In this document: piece after piece, positions 49,830 to 58,005 of the stretch
Layout: each line of letters opens with the position of its first letter
How positions within the stretch are numbered: position 1 is the first letter of the stretch
Translations under genes and position numbers: made by a program
The notes under the pieces: model-generated
Database searches by the model: none
What the model saw: only the letters and a program-made list of their open reading frames with translations
What the model was told of the DNA's origin: nothing
From: Burkholderiales bacterium 39-55-53
GTDB taxonomy: Bacteria; Pseudomonadota; Gammaproteobacteria; Burkholderiales; Burkholderiaceae_C
Direction: 5' to 3'
Length of the DNA stretch: 64,000 nucleotides
NCBI GenBank assembly: GCA_002282445.1
Contig: NCJK01000002.1
Location: 372,001 to 436,000, forward strand

Positions 49830-51436
49830 AAAAGAACACGAAATGGCCTAAACATTTTTATTTAATTGGTTCGGATCAAACTATTGATCACCATAAGCCT
49901 GGGCCCAACAGCATGGGATCAAAAGCATTTAATCTCTTGCGCATGTCCGACTTGGGACTCACCGTACCAGCCGCATTGGTAATTGGAACGCACTACACCA
50001 AAGCACCTGACGAATGCCTTGAACCGCTTTTTTCACTTGGATTACCTGCTTTAGAACATACCGCTGAGATGCGACTTGGGGATTCAAAAAACCCATTGAT
50101 CTTGTCTGTTCGATCGGGCGCGCCTGTGTCGATGCCTGGAATGATGGAAACATTGCTGAACATCGGATTAACAGAGAGCACTTTGGGTGGCTTTTTGAGA
50201 CAAACAGGCAACCCACGCTTGGTATGGGATTCATACCGCCGCTTGATTGCCACATACGGTGAAGTTGTAGCAGGTATTTCAGGACAAGTTTTTGAAGAAG
50301 CACTTGATGCAATCACGCAAGGCCGTGATGAACGCAACCTAGACTTTGATGAGTTGCGCACTATAGCCAACACATATCTCAGCTTGTACGAGACACATTC
50401 GCAAACACCTTTTCCGCAGGATGCGCGTACACAACTAGCGGGCGCCATTCAAGCAGTATTTAACTCATGGCATTCAGATAAGGCCTGCGAATACCGTGAT
50501 ATCAATGCGATTTCAGACAAGATGGGAACGGCCGTCACACTCCAACGCATGGTGTTTGGCAACAGTGGAACACATTCAGGTTCTGGCGTAGGTTTTACGC
50601 GAAACCCATCCAACGGTGACAAGCCGTTGTGGATTGATTTTTTACTCAATGCACAAGGTGAAGACGTGGTCTCAGGACGCCGTAATGCGCATGGAGCAGA
50701 TGCCATGGCAAGCCTCATACCAGATGCTTGGTTGCAACTTCAAAAATCAACCCATGCACTTGAAATTGAATTTTCAGACATGCAGGATTTTGAATTTACC
50801 GTCGAGGACGGACAGCTCTACATGTTGCAAACACGATCAGGCAAAAGAACAGCGATTGCCTCAGCTCAAATTGCATTGGATTTATTCGAAGAAGGGGTTA
50901 TTGATAGACGAACGGCAAAAGAACGCACCAGTCACTTAACGCAAGACCACTTGATCCATCAGATTCTGGCCAACGAGGATGACACATCTGTGCATGCAAG
51001 TCCCATAGCAATTGCCATGTCTGCATGTAGCGGAATTGTTTCGGGAGAAATTGCCTTTGACGAGGCGCGTGCGAAAGAACGCAATGCAGCTGGTGCTGAC
51101 GTTATTTTGATCCGACAAGATGCCGAAACCAACGACATTGCCGCGTTGGAATACTCGGTCGGCTTACTTACAGCACGGGGGGCTCGCACATCACATGCAG
51201 CGGTAGTGGCCCGACAGCTCGGGAAAGTTTGCTTGGTCGGTTGTCAGCATTTAAAAATCAATCAAGCACAGCGTTCTATGACGATTGGCGAAACCAGTTT
51301 GTGCGAAGGCGACATTCTCACACTGGACGGCAATCAAGGCTGCATTTACTCAGGCCGCCTGTCTGTCGTCAATCAACCCGACACAGCTCTTTTTGAACGT
51401 TTAGAAAAAATTCGACACGGAGTTAAACATGACTGA
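49826..51436 (+). CDS. Two-domain pyruvate phosphate dikinase-like protein
   Basis: A 536-aa protein with the PPDK ATP-grasp domain (residues about 20-340: GSKAFNL, LSVRSGAPVSMPGMMETLLNIGL, GSGVGFTRNP, NAQGEDVVSGRR and LYMLQTRSGKRT) and the phosphohistidine swivel domain (about 385-515, catalytic His457 in ARTSHAAVVARQLGK). The C-terminal PEP/pyruvate TIM barrel of PPDK is absent (full enzymes are about 870 aa). The protein could phosphorylate its own His and pass the phosphate to an unknown acceptor, possibly through the preceding PhoU-like protein. It overlaps that gene by 4 bases and phaC by 8. Confidence 0.85.
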   Translation: MKKNTKWPKHFYLIGSDQTIDHHKPGPNSMGSKAFNLLRMSDLGLTVPAALVIGTHYTKAPDECLEPLFSLGLPALEHTAEMRLGDSKNPLILSVRSGAPVSMPGMMETLLNIGLTESTLGGFLRQTGNPRLVWDSYRRLIATYGEVVAGISGQVFEEALDAITQGRDERNLDFDELRTIANTYLSLYETHSQTPFPQDARTQLAGAIQAVFNSWHSDKACEYRDINAISDKMGTAVTLQRMVFGNSGTHSGSGVGFTRNPSNGDKPLWIDFLLNAQGEDVVSGRRNAHGADAMASLIPDAWLQLQKSTHALEIEFSDMQDFEFTVEDGQLYMLQTRSGKRTAIASAQIALDLFEEGVIDRRTAKERTSHLTQDHLIHQILANEDDTSVHASPIAIAMSACSGIVSGEIAFDEARAKERNAAGADVILIRQDAETNDIAALEYSVGLLTARGARTSHAAVVARQLGKVCLVGCQHLKINQAQRSMTIGETSLCEGDILTLDGNQGCIYSGRLSVVNQPDTALFERLEKIRHGVKHD

Positions 51437-53201
51437 ACTCACACACGACGTGGATACTCGAATTGAGATTGAGAAATTCTCAAAACAACTTGACGCGACT
51501 GCTCACAAACAGTGGGCATCGTTGACGCCGGGACTCTCCCCCATCTCGCTGGCTCTCGCCTATCACGACTGGCTGGCCCATCTGAGTTCATCCCCAGGCT
51601 ATCGCTTACTGCGCCAGTACGATGCATGGAAGGCCTTTCAGCGTGTAGCCGAAAAAAATCTTGAGCTCACCAAACGTCCGTGGCAGTCCGATGAGTTGGA
51701 CACTGACGCGCGCTTCAAAGATAGAACTTGGACGCAATGGCCATATAGCGTTGTAAAAAATAATTTCAAAACTACTGAACAATGGTGGCGTCAATGTGCA
51801 CAGATTGACGGCATGCATCCGCATCATCAACATGTGGTGAATTTTTTTACGCGACAAATCGTTGATGCCATGTCGCCTTCAAACACAACCCACACCAATC
51901 CTGAAGTCTTACGCGTTGGTATCGAAAGCTTAGGCATGAGCTTTGCAAAGGGCATGCAGCATTATCTGCATGACCAATACAAAAACTTGAAGCAAAAAAC
52001 TTCATCAAACGATGAGCCACAGTTGGCTCCGTTACCTTATGAGGTTGGGGTTGATGTCGCAACCACTCCAGGAAAAGTTATTTATAGAAACGATCTGATT
52101 GAGCTTATTCATTACGTACCAAGTACGAATCAGGTGCACGCAGAACCACTACTCATCGTGCCATCGTGCATCATGAAGTTCTACATTCTTGATTTATCAC
52201 CGCATAACTCAATGGTGAAATATCTCGTTGACCAAGGGTTTACTGTGTTCATGATCTCGTGGCGTAATCCTGATGAACATATGCGAGATGTTGGTTTAGA
52301 GGATTACCTGACACAAGGTGTCCTTGAAGCACTAGCGCAAATCAAAACACAATCTCAGGCTACGCATGTGCACAGCATGGGGTATTGCCTAGGTGGAACA
52401 TTTTTGTCAATTGCGGCAGCTTGGTTGGGTAAAACCTCAACATCTATCTATCCAACATTGGCAAGCGTCACGCTGCTTGCCGCACAAACCGACTTCACTG
52501 AACCCGGTGAATTAGGCGTCTTCATTGATGAAGATCAGTTGAAAAGTTTGCGAGAAGAAATGAGCAAGACTGGCTATCTGTCGGGTCGTCAGATGGCTGA
52601 CTCCTTCAGATTTTTAAATGCACGCGATTTGATTTGGTCACATAACGTACAACGCTATTTACTCGGCAAAGATGAAAACGGCAACGACATGATGAGTTGG
52701 AATTCCGACCACACCAGGCTTCCAGAACGGATGCACAACGAATACCTGACTCACTTCTTTTTGCACAACGCCTTGGCAGACGGACAATATCGTTTACAAA
52801 ACACCGCAGTCGCTCTTCGCGATATCGAAGCCCCAATGATGGTCGTCAGTACGGTTCGCGACCATGTTTCGCCTTGGCGCTCAGTTTACAAAATTCATTT
52901 GCTCACAGATACCGACATTACTTTTGTGCTTGCATCAGGCGGCCACAACGCGGGCATTATTTCTGAGCCTGGTCACCAGCACCGACATTACCAAATTGGC
53001 CACACATCTAAAGACTATGGATGGACACATGCTGATGAATGGGCCGAATCGGCCACATCGGCTGAAGGCTCGTGGTGGCTAGCGTGGTCTGAATGGCTGA
53101 CACAAAACAGCAGCCATCAAGTTAAGGCTCGAACACCATCAACAAAGCATGTCTTGTGTGATGCGCCTGGTGAATACGTCTTAACGCGTTACGCAGACTA
53201 A
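51429..53201 (+). CDS. phaC: Class I polyhydroxyalkanoate synthase
   Basis: A 590-aa PHA polymerase. The lipase-like box is GYCLGG with the catalytic Cys, followed by an Asp in VRDHVSPW and a His in SGGHNAG, the three catalytic residues of PhaC. The N-terminal domain has RFKDRTWTQWPYSVVKNNF and the fold core has PLLIVPSCIMKFYILDLSPHNS (paraphrased). It polymerises hydroxyacyl-CoA into PHA granules. phaA and phaB are not present; FabI and a MaoC-Pta fusion follow, which suggests a redox-linked acyl pathway. Confidence 0.93.
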   Translation: MTELTHDVDTRIEIEKFSKQLDATAHKQWASLTPGLSPISLALAYHDWLAHLSSSPGYRLLRQYDAWKAFQRVAEKNLELTKRPWQSDELDTDARFKDRTWTQWPYSVVKNNFKTTEQWWRQCAQIDGMHPHHQHVVNFFTRQIVDAMSPSNTTHTNPEVLRVGIESLGMSFAKGMQHYLHDQYKNLKQKTSSNDEPQLAPLPYEVGVDVATTPGKVIYRNDLIELIHYVPSTNQVHAEPLLIVPSCIMKFYILDLSPHNSMVKYLVDQGFTVFMISWRNPDEHMRDVGLEDYLTQGVLEALAQIKTQSQATHVHSMGYCLGGTFLSIAAAWLGKTSTSIYPTLASVTLLAAQTDFTEPGELGVFIDEDQLKSLREEMSKTGYLSGRQMADSFRFLNARDLIWSHNVQRYLLGKDENGNDMMSWNSDHTRLPERMHNEYLTHFFLHNALADGQYRLQNTAVALRDIEAPMMVVSTVRDHVSPWRSVYKIHLLTDTDITFVLASGGHNAGIISEPGHQHRHYQIGHTSKDYGWTHADEWAESATSAEGSWWLAWSEWLTQNSSHQVKARTPSTKHVLCDAPGEYVLTRYAD

Positions 53202-53232
53202 TCCCTTTCTTTTACTTTTTATTGAAATTGAT

Positions 53233-54024
53233 ATGTCATCTATTAACGAATTCACATCCTCACCATTCAGTCTGGATGGAAAAAAAGGCCTTGTACTTGG
53301 CTTAGCGAATGAACACAGCATTGCATGGGGCTGCGTTCATGCCGCCCAAAAGCAAGGAGCTGATATTGTTGCTACTTGCCTAAATAACAAAGCACGGAGT
53401 TACGTTGAACCACTTACCGAGCCTTTAGGTGTTGAACTCGTGACTTGCAATGTCGAAGAAACAGGTGCGATGCAACAACTGGTTACATCGGCTGTAGAAA
53501 AATTAGGTCACTTGGATTTCGTGATTCATTCCATCGCTTGGGCCCCATTGGAAGACCTTCACGCGAATGTGACAGATACAAGCAGCGAGGGTTTTGCAAG
53601 AGCCATGGAGGTTTCTTGCCACTCATTTGCGACCTTAGCCAAACTCTGCACTCCCCACATGCCCCATGGCGGAAGCTTACTCACCATGAGCTACTTAGGC
53701 GCGAATGGCGTAGTCCCTCACTATGGATTAATGGGGCCAGTCAAAGCAGCATTGGAATCATTGGTGCGCTACATGGCACTGGAGTTAGGTGGAAAAGGTA
53801 TACGCGTTCATGCTGTATCACCAGGCCCCATATTAACGCGTGCTGCGTCAGGCATAGAAAGTTTTGATGAACTGATGCAGCACAACATTGCAAAGTCACC
53901 GCTTGGACGATTGGTTCGATTGGAAGAAATTGCTCATCTCTCCACGTTTTTGTGCACTGATGCATCCAGTGGCATGACGGGACAAACCATTTATGTTGAT
54001 GCAGGATGCCACGCAGTGGCCTAA
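53233..54024 (+). CDS. fabI: Enoyl-[acyl carrier protein] reductase FabI
   Basis: A 263-aa SDR-type enoyl-ACP reductase. NAD(P)-binding GLANEHSIAWG and SIAW in FVIHSIAWAP, and the catalytic set SYLGANGVVPHYGLMGPVKAALES (Tyr, Tyr-Met-x3-Lys pattern), identify FabI. The chromosome probably has another housekeeping fabI. This copy is inside the PHA cluster, 31 bases after phaC and 3 bases before the MaoC-Pta gene, so it may reduce enoyl-CoA or enoyl-ACP as an electron sink. Confidence 0.92.
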   Translation: MSSINEFTSSPFSLDGKKGLVLGLANEHSIAWGCVHAAQKQGADIVATCLNNKARSYVEPLTEPLGVELVTCNVEETGAMQQLVTSAVEKLGHLDFVIHSIAWAPLEDLHANVTDTSSEGFARAMEVSCHSFATLAKLCTPHMPHGGSLLTMSYLGANGVVPHYGLMGPVKAALESLVRYMALELGGKGIRVHAVSPGPILTRAASGIESFDELMQHNIAKSPLGRLVRLEEIAHLSTFLCTDASSGMTGQTIYVDAGCHAVA

Positions 54025-54027
54025 GCT

Positions 54028-55446
54028 ATGAAAAAAATTACCGCCTTTACAAACGACGTCAATGACGAGTGGTTCGAAAATTACACCTTCTCTGAAATTG
54101 ACGTAGGTGACAGTGCTGAAATAACTCGAACGCTCACACTCAAAGACATCCAGGCATTTGCCGCCGTATCTGGCGACACGAACCCTGCACATCTAGACCC
54201 CGAATACGCGAACGCCACTTTGTTTCACGGCGTTATCGGGCACGGCATGTGGGGCGGCTCTTTAATTTCAACATTACTTGGGACTGTATTTCCAGGGCCA
54301 GGCACCATCTACCTCGAGCAAAGTCTGCGATTCACAAAGCCTGTTCGTATCGGTGACACGCTCACAGTCAGCGCCTCTTGTGTAGAAAAGAATGAAGAAA
54401 AAAAGACACTCTCCCTTGAATGCATATTAGTCAATCAACGTGGTGAATGCGTATTGCGTGGTGTTGCACGAGTTCTTGCACCAACACAAAAACAACGCAT
54501 TCCACGCGTTCGTGCGGCAAACATCAACTTATTTGATGCACAAGCACGTATCAACCAACTGATGTCAATGGGAGATGGACTCGACCCAATTCGTTGTGGC
54601 GTAGTACACCCATGTGACGAAGATTCATTACGTGGAGCGTTAGATGCCCACCTTCAAGGCGTCATAACTGCTGTGATCGTCGCTCCCGAAAAAAAGATTC
54701 GATCACTTGCGTTCAATCTAGGTCTCGACATCACTAACGTCACCATCATTGATGTTCCACACAGTCACGCAGCTGCCGAGCGTGCAGCAAAAATGGCTGC
54801 TGACGGTGAGCTAGAGGCCTTGATGAAAGGTAGCCTGCACACTGATGAGTTAATTCATGCGGTACTGATGCAACCGGGCCTAAAGACTGGTCGCCGCATG
54901 TCACATATCTTTCGCTTTGAAACGATGCATTACTCAAAGCCGCTGTACATCACGGATGCAGCATTGAATATTGCGCCGACATTGACGGATAAGCTAGATA
55001 TTGCTCAAAACGCAGTTGATTTTTTACACATCATGGGAGTTCCAACTCCTAAAGTCGCAGTGTTGGCAGCAGTCGAGACTGTCACTCCTAGCATGCCTTC
55101 AACACTTGACGCCGCTGCACTTTGCAAAATGACAGATCGTCAGCAAATCACCGGTTGCATCATGGATGGACCGTTGGCGTTTGACAACGCAATTTCATTA
55201 CATGCAGCGGAGATAAAACACATCAATTCCGCTGTTGCAGGGCAGGCAGATGTATTGCTCGTGCCCGATTTGGAATCCGGAAATATGATGGCAAAACAGC
55301 TGGAATACTTAGCAGGTGCGACTGTATGCGGCGTCGTGATGGGAGCAAAAATTCCTATCGCACTTACGAGCCGTGCAGATAGCCCTCAAACCCGCGTGTC
55401 ATCTGCGTTGCTGGCCAAGCTCATTGCTCATCACAATCGAAGTTAA
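54028..55446 (+). CDS. Bifunctional enoyl-CoA hydratase / phosphate acyltransferase
   Basis: A 472-aa fusion. Residues about 20-150 form a MaoC hotdog (R-specific hydratase) with AFAAVSGDTNPAHLDPEYA and the GHGMWGGSL segment. Residues about 165-472 are a phosphate acetyl/butyryltransferase domain with VVHPCDEDSLRGALDA, GLKTGRRMSHIF and DALLVPDLESGNM-type ends (seen as DVLLVPDLESGNM). The pair would interconvert enoyl-CoA, hydroxyacyl-CoA and acyl-phosphate. A kinase (ackA/buk) is not in the window. It is the last gene of the FNR-box cluster; a terminator follows. Confidence 0.93.
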   Translation: MKKITAFTNDVNDEWFENYTFSEIDVGDSAEITRTLTLKDIQAFAAVSGDTNPAHLDPEYANATLFHGVIGHGMWGGSLISTLLGTVFPGPGTIYLEQSLRFTKPVRIGDTLTVSASCVEKNEEKKTLSLECILVNQRGECVLRGVARVLAPTQKQRIPRVRAANINLFDAQARINQLMSMGDGLDPIRCGVVHPCDEDSLRGALDAHLQGVITAVIVAPEKKIRSLAFNLGLDITNVTIIDVPHSHAAAERAAKMAADGELEALMKGSLHTDELIHAVLMQPGLKTGRRMSHIFRFETMHYSKPLYITDAALNIAPTLTDKLDIAQNAVDFLHIMGVPTPKVAVLAAVETVTPSMPSTLDAAALCKMTDRQQITGCIMDGPLAFDNAISLHAAEIKHINSAVAGQADVLLVPDLESGNMMAKQLEYLAGATVCGVVMGAKIPIALTSRADSPQTRVSSALLAKLIAHHNRS

Positions 55447-55472
55447 CAGATAGCTTTTGACCCGATCAATAA

Positions 55473-55526
55473 ACCTCAAAATTAATTAATATTTTCCTGC
55501 TCCCTCTTTAATTTTTTGAGGTCTTT
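55473..55526 (+). terminator. Terminator after the PHA cluster
   Basis: ACCTCAAAATTAA pairs with TTAATTTTTTGAGGT (small mismatch) around a 22-base loop and ends in TCTTT. Confidence 0.55.
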
Positions 55527-55663
55527 ATCTATCTTTCAGAACTTGCACGTAAGCATATGAATACTCCAAAAAAGTGACACAAAAACTTCACAAAACAACT
55601 TTTTTACAGCCTCAAATTTCATGATTAAATTCTTACATCACTCACTTTCTATGAAAGCACCTC

Positions 55664-56011
55664 ATGAAACCTCTAGCAATTTTTTTGTCTATCTTTTTAG
55701 TTGCGAGCGCGTCTGCAAGTGAGCCAAATGTCAAAAAATCTGAATCAGGCATTTGCCACGATAAAAAAAGTCCCTCATACGCTCAAACAAAGAAATTTGT
55801 TCCTTTTGAAAATGTGGAGGAATGCTTAAAGAGCGGTGGACGCAGTCCAGCTACAACAAAAGAGAAAGAGCCAGCTGACCCAGTCAAAAAATCTGAGTCT
55901 GGTATTTGTCACGATAAAGCAAGTGCGAACTACTCAAGTACAAATAAATTTACGCCTTATCGAACCATGGAAGAGTGCTTGAAAAGTGGCGGTAAACCAG
56001 TTAAAAAATAA
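55664..56011 (+). CDS. Small exported protein with two Cys repeats
   Basis: A 115-aa protein with a signal peptide (cleavage near ASASE) and two tandem copies of a unit of about 35 residues: KKSESGICHDKKSPSY...KKFVPFENVEECLKSGG and KKSESGICHDKASANY...NKFTPYRTMEECLKSGG, each with two Cys. One disulfide per unit is likely in the periplasm. This unit also occurs beside nucleases in other proteins, as I recall, so it may be a substrate- or cell-surface-binding module; no enzyme domain is present here. Confidence 0.7.
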   Translation: MKPLAIFLSIFLVASASASEPNVKKSESGICHDKKSPSYAQTKKFVPFENVEECLKSGGRSPATTKEKEPADPVKKSESGICHDKASANYSSTNKFTPYRTMEECLKSGGKPVKK

Positions 56012-56041
56012 AAGCACAAGACCTACTAAGGAGACTCTCAT

Positions 56042-56728
56042 ATGACTGACCAAATTCAAACAATTGACAACTACGTACTGCCTGCCGAGGAGAGAAATCG
56101 TGTTGTTAGAAATACATACTGGTTGTTAGCAGTAAGCATGCTTCCCACTGTATTGGGGGCATGGATTGGTGTGTCGACTGGGATCAGTCAAGCATTTTCA
56201 GGCGTCATCGGTTTGGTTCTGATGATTGCAGGCATGTTCGGCTTCATCTACGCCATCGAACGGACCAAAGAAAGCGCCACTGGCGTTTATGTATTGCTTG
56301 GCTTTACGTTCTTCATGGGGTTAGTGCTCTCACGAATGATCGCAATGGTGTTGGGCTTCAAGAACGGCGCTGAACTGGTGATGACTGCATTTGCAGGCAC
56401 TGCCGGCGTGTTCTTTGTGATGGCCAGCTTGGCCACGGTCATCAAGCGCGATCTGTCCGGCATGGGCAAATGGCTCATGGTGGGTGCCGTGGTCTTGATG
56501 GTCGGCAGCATCATCAACGTCTTCGTCGGCTCCTCTGCCGGCATGATGGTGATTTCCATGTTGTCCATGGCCATCTTCAGCGCCTTCATGTTGTACGACT
56601 TGAAGCAAGTGATGGACGGCGGCGAAACCAACTACATCAGCGCCACGCTGACCCTGTACTTGGACATCATCAACGTATTCCAAAGCTTATTGGCATTGTT
56701 AGGAATCATGGGTGGTGAGCGGGATTAA
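56042..56728 (+). CDS. Bax inhibitor-1 / YccA family membrane protein
   Basis: A 228-aa protein with seven hydrophobic helices and a loop DLKQVMDGGETNYISATLTLYLD that carries the acidic residues of the BI-1 family near the last helix. These proteins act as pH-sensitive calcium or ion leak channels, or modulate the FtsH protease in bacteria. The gene has a marked change in base use: from about 56340 to 56680 it is much richer in G+C than its 5' third and its last 40 bases, which suggests recombination with another allele. Confidence 0.9.
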   Translation: MTDQIQTIDNYVLPAEERNRVVRNTYWLLAVSMLPTVLGAWIGVSTGISQAFSGVIGLVLMIAGMFGFIYAIERTKESATGVYVLLGFTFFMGLVLSRMIAMVLGFKNGAELVMTAFAGTAGVFFVMASLATVIKRDLSGMGKWLMVGAVVLMVGSIINVFVGSSAGMMVISMLSMAIFSAFMLYDLKQVMDGGETNYISATLTLYLDIINVFQSLLALLGIMGGERD

Positions 56729-56787
56729 CTTAACCGCGAAAGATTGTGTTCAATTTCTTGTCAAGAGCAACATAACTTTTTAAATAA

Positions 56788-57312
56788 ATGCAAAATCAAG
56801 CGCAACCTCTCTCTAAGCCTTCATTAGGCCGTCGCATTCAAACCCGTCGTTCCGGCGTACATGGCAAAGGGGTTTTCGCCCTATCGGACATCGAAAAAGG
56901 TGAAATCATCATCGAGTACGTTGGTGAGGTCATCACTTGGAAAGAAGCATTGCGACGTCACCCGCATGACCCAAAGGATCCAAACCATACGTTCTACTTT
57001 CACATCGATAAAAAGCATGTGATTGATGCGTTGTATGGCGGTAACTCATCAAGGTGGATCAACCACTCATGCAAGCCTAACTGCCAGCCTGACGAAGAAG
57101 AAGGTAGAGTTTTCATCACTGCAATACGTGACATCAAAGCTGGAGAAGAGCTTAGCTATGACTATGGTTTAGTCATTGACGCACCCCTTACCAAAAAACT
57201 TAAAGCGGAATATCCATGCTGGTGTGGTGCTAAAAAATGTAGAGGCACCTTGCTTGCTTCATCAGGCGAACTTTCTGAGAAAAAGAAAAAGAACAAACAA
57301 AGAAAACATTAA
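56788..57312 (+). CDS. SET-domain protein lysine methyltransferase
   Basis: A 174-aa protein made of one SET domain plus a post-SET zinc region. Features are the SAM-binding SGVHGKGVFAL (residues 22-32), the catalytic-site INHSCKPNC (92-99), ELSYDYG (121-127) and the post-SET CWCGAKKC (144-151), then a Lys-rich tail. The NHSC, SYDYG and CxC motifs are the full eukaryotic-type set. It would methylate lysines of proteins. HU begins 106 bases downstream on the same strand, so HU is a natural candidate substrate. Confidence 0.9.
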   Translation: MQNQAQPLSKPSLGRRIQTRRSGVHGKGVFALSDIEKGEIIIEYVGEVITWKEALRRHPHDPKDPNHTFYFHIDKKHVIDALYGGNSSRWINHSCKPNCQPDEEEGRVFITAIRDIKAGEELSYDYGLVIDAPLTKKLKAEYPCWCGAKKCRGTLLASSGELSEKKKKNKQRKH

Positions 57313-57417
57313 AGTCACATGCAGCTTTCCTAATTTCTTACTAACTTTAACGTTTTAAATTGTCATAAAGACAAAGTAAGATTTCACTTTAAGCATTGAA
57401 CATTAGGAATTTGAATC

Positions 57418-57690
57418 GTGAATAAGACAGAACTGATCGCGCACATTGCAGATCAATCAGACATCTCCAAAGCAGCTGCTACCCGCGCTATTGAATCCAT
57501 CGTTGATGCAGTCAAGAAAACGCTCAAAAAAGGAGGCACAGTCTCCTTGGTAGGTTTCGGCACTTTTGCTGCAAGCAAGCGTCTAGCTCGAACTGGCCGC
57601 AATCCGCGCACTGGTGAAGTAATCAAGATCAAGGCAGCTAAGATACCTAAGTTCCGTCCTGGCAAAGGATTGAAAGATCATCTGAACTGA
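57418..57690 (+). CDS. hup: DNA-binding protein HU
   Basis: A 90-aa nucleoid protein of HU-beta type, starting at GTG 57418 (TAGGA upstream). Motifs are MNKTELIAHIA, VSLVGFGTFAA, and the DNA-binding arm [15 protein letters not shown], with KFRPGKGLKD at the end. It is Lys-rich, and it carries several Lys positions known in HU to be modified. It follows the SET methyltransferase and ends at a clear terminator. Confidence 0.96.
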   Translation: MNKTELIAHIADQSDISKAAATRAIESIVDAVKKTLKKGGTVSLVGFGTFAASKRLARTGRNPRTGEVIKIKAAKIPKFRPGKGLKDHLN

Positions 57691-57709
57691 TCTCGCAGAT
57701 CCAACACAG

Positions 57710-57733
57710 AGCCCACTTACGGTGGGCTTTTTT
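57710..57733 (+). terminator. Terminator of hup
   Basis: AGCCCAC / GTGGGCT with TTACG loop and six T. Confidence 0.88.
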
Positions 57734-57759
57734 CTGTACAAAAACTATTTTTTAATCTT

Positions 57760-57966
57760 ATGAGCGCAGATGTATCAACCGAGATAAAAAGCGATGGGCT
57801 CCGCTACAAATCAAAACAAAGCGGCTCACCATTTGGGGCATCAAACTCAATTGGAACAATGAGTTGTTACAAGTGCGGCATACATAAACCACGGGCACTT
57901 GGCACTTTCAAGCGCCTACTGAATCAAAGCATGTTCATGTGCGGCGATTGCAAAAAGCCTACGTAA
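57760..57966 (+). CDS. Small zinc-ribbon protein
   Basis: A 68-aa protein with CYKCGIHKPRALGTFKRLL and MFMCGDCKKP, that is two CxxC knuckles 24 residues apart, a zinc ribbon. The first 30 residues look disordered. Such proteins are common in Burkholderiales near regulatory genes; no function is known to me. Confidence 0.7.
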   Translation: MSADVSTEIKSDGLRYKSKQSGSPFGASNSIGTMSCYKCGIHKPRALGTFKRLLNQSMFMCGDCKKPT

Positions 57967-58005
57967 ATGCCTGAGATAAAAGCAGGTCTTGAGAAGGACA
58001 ATCCC

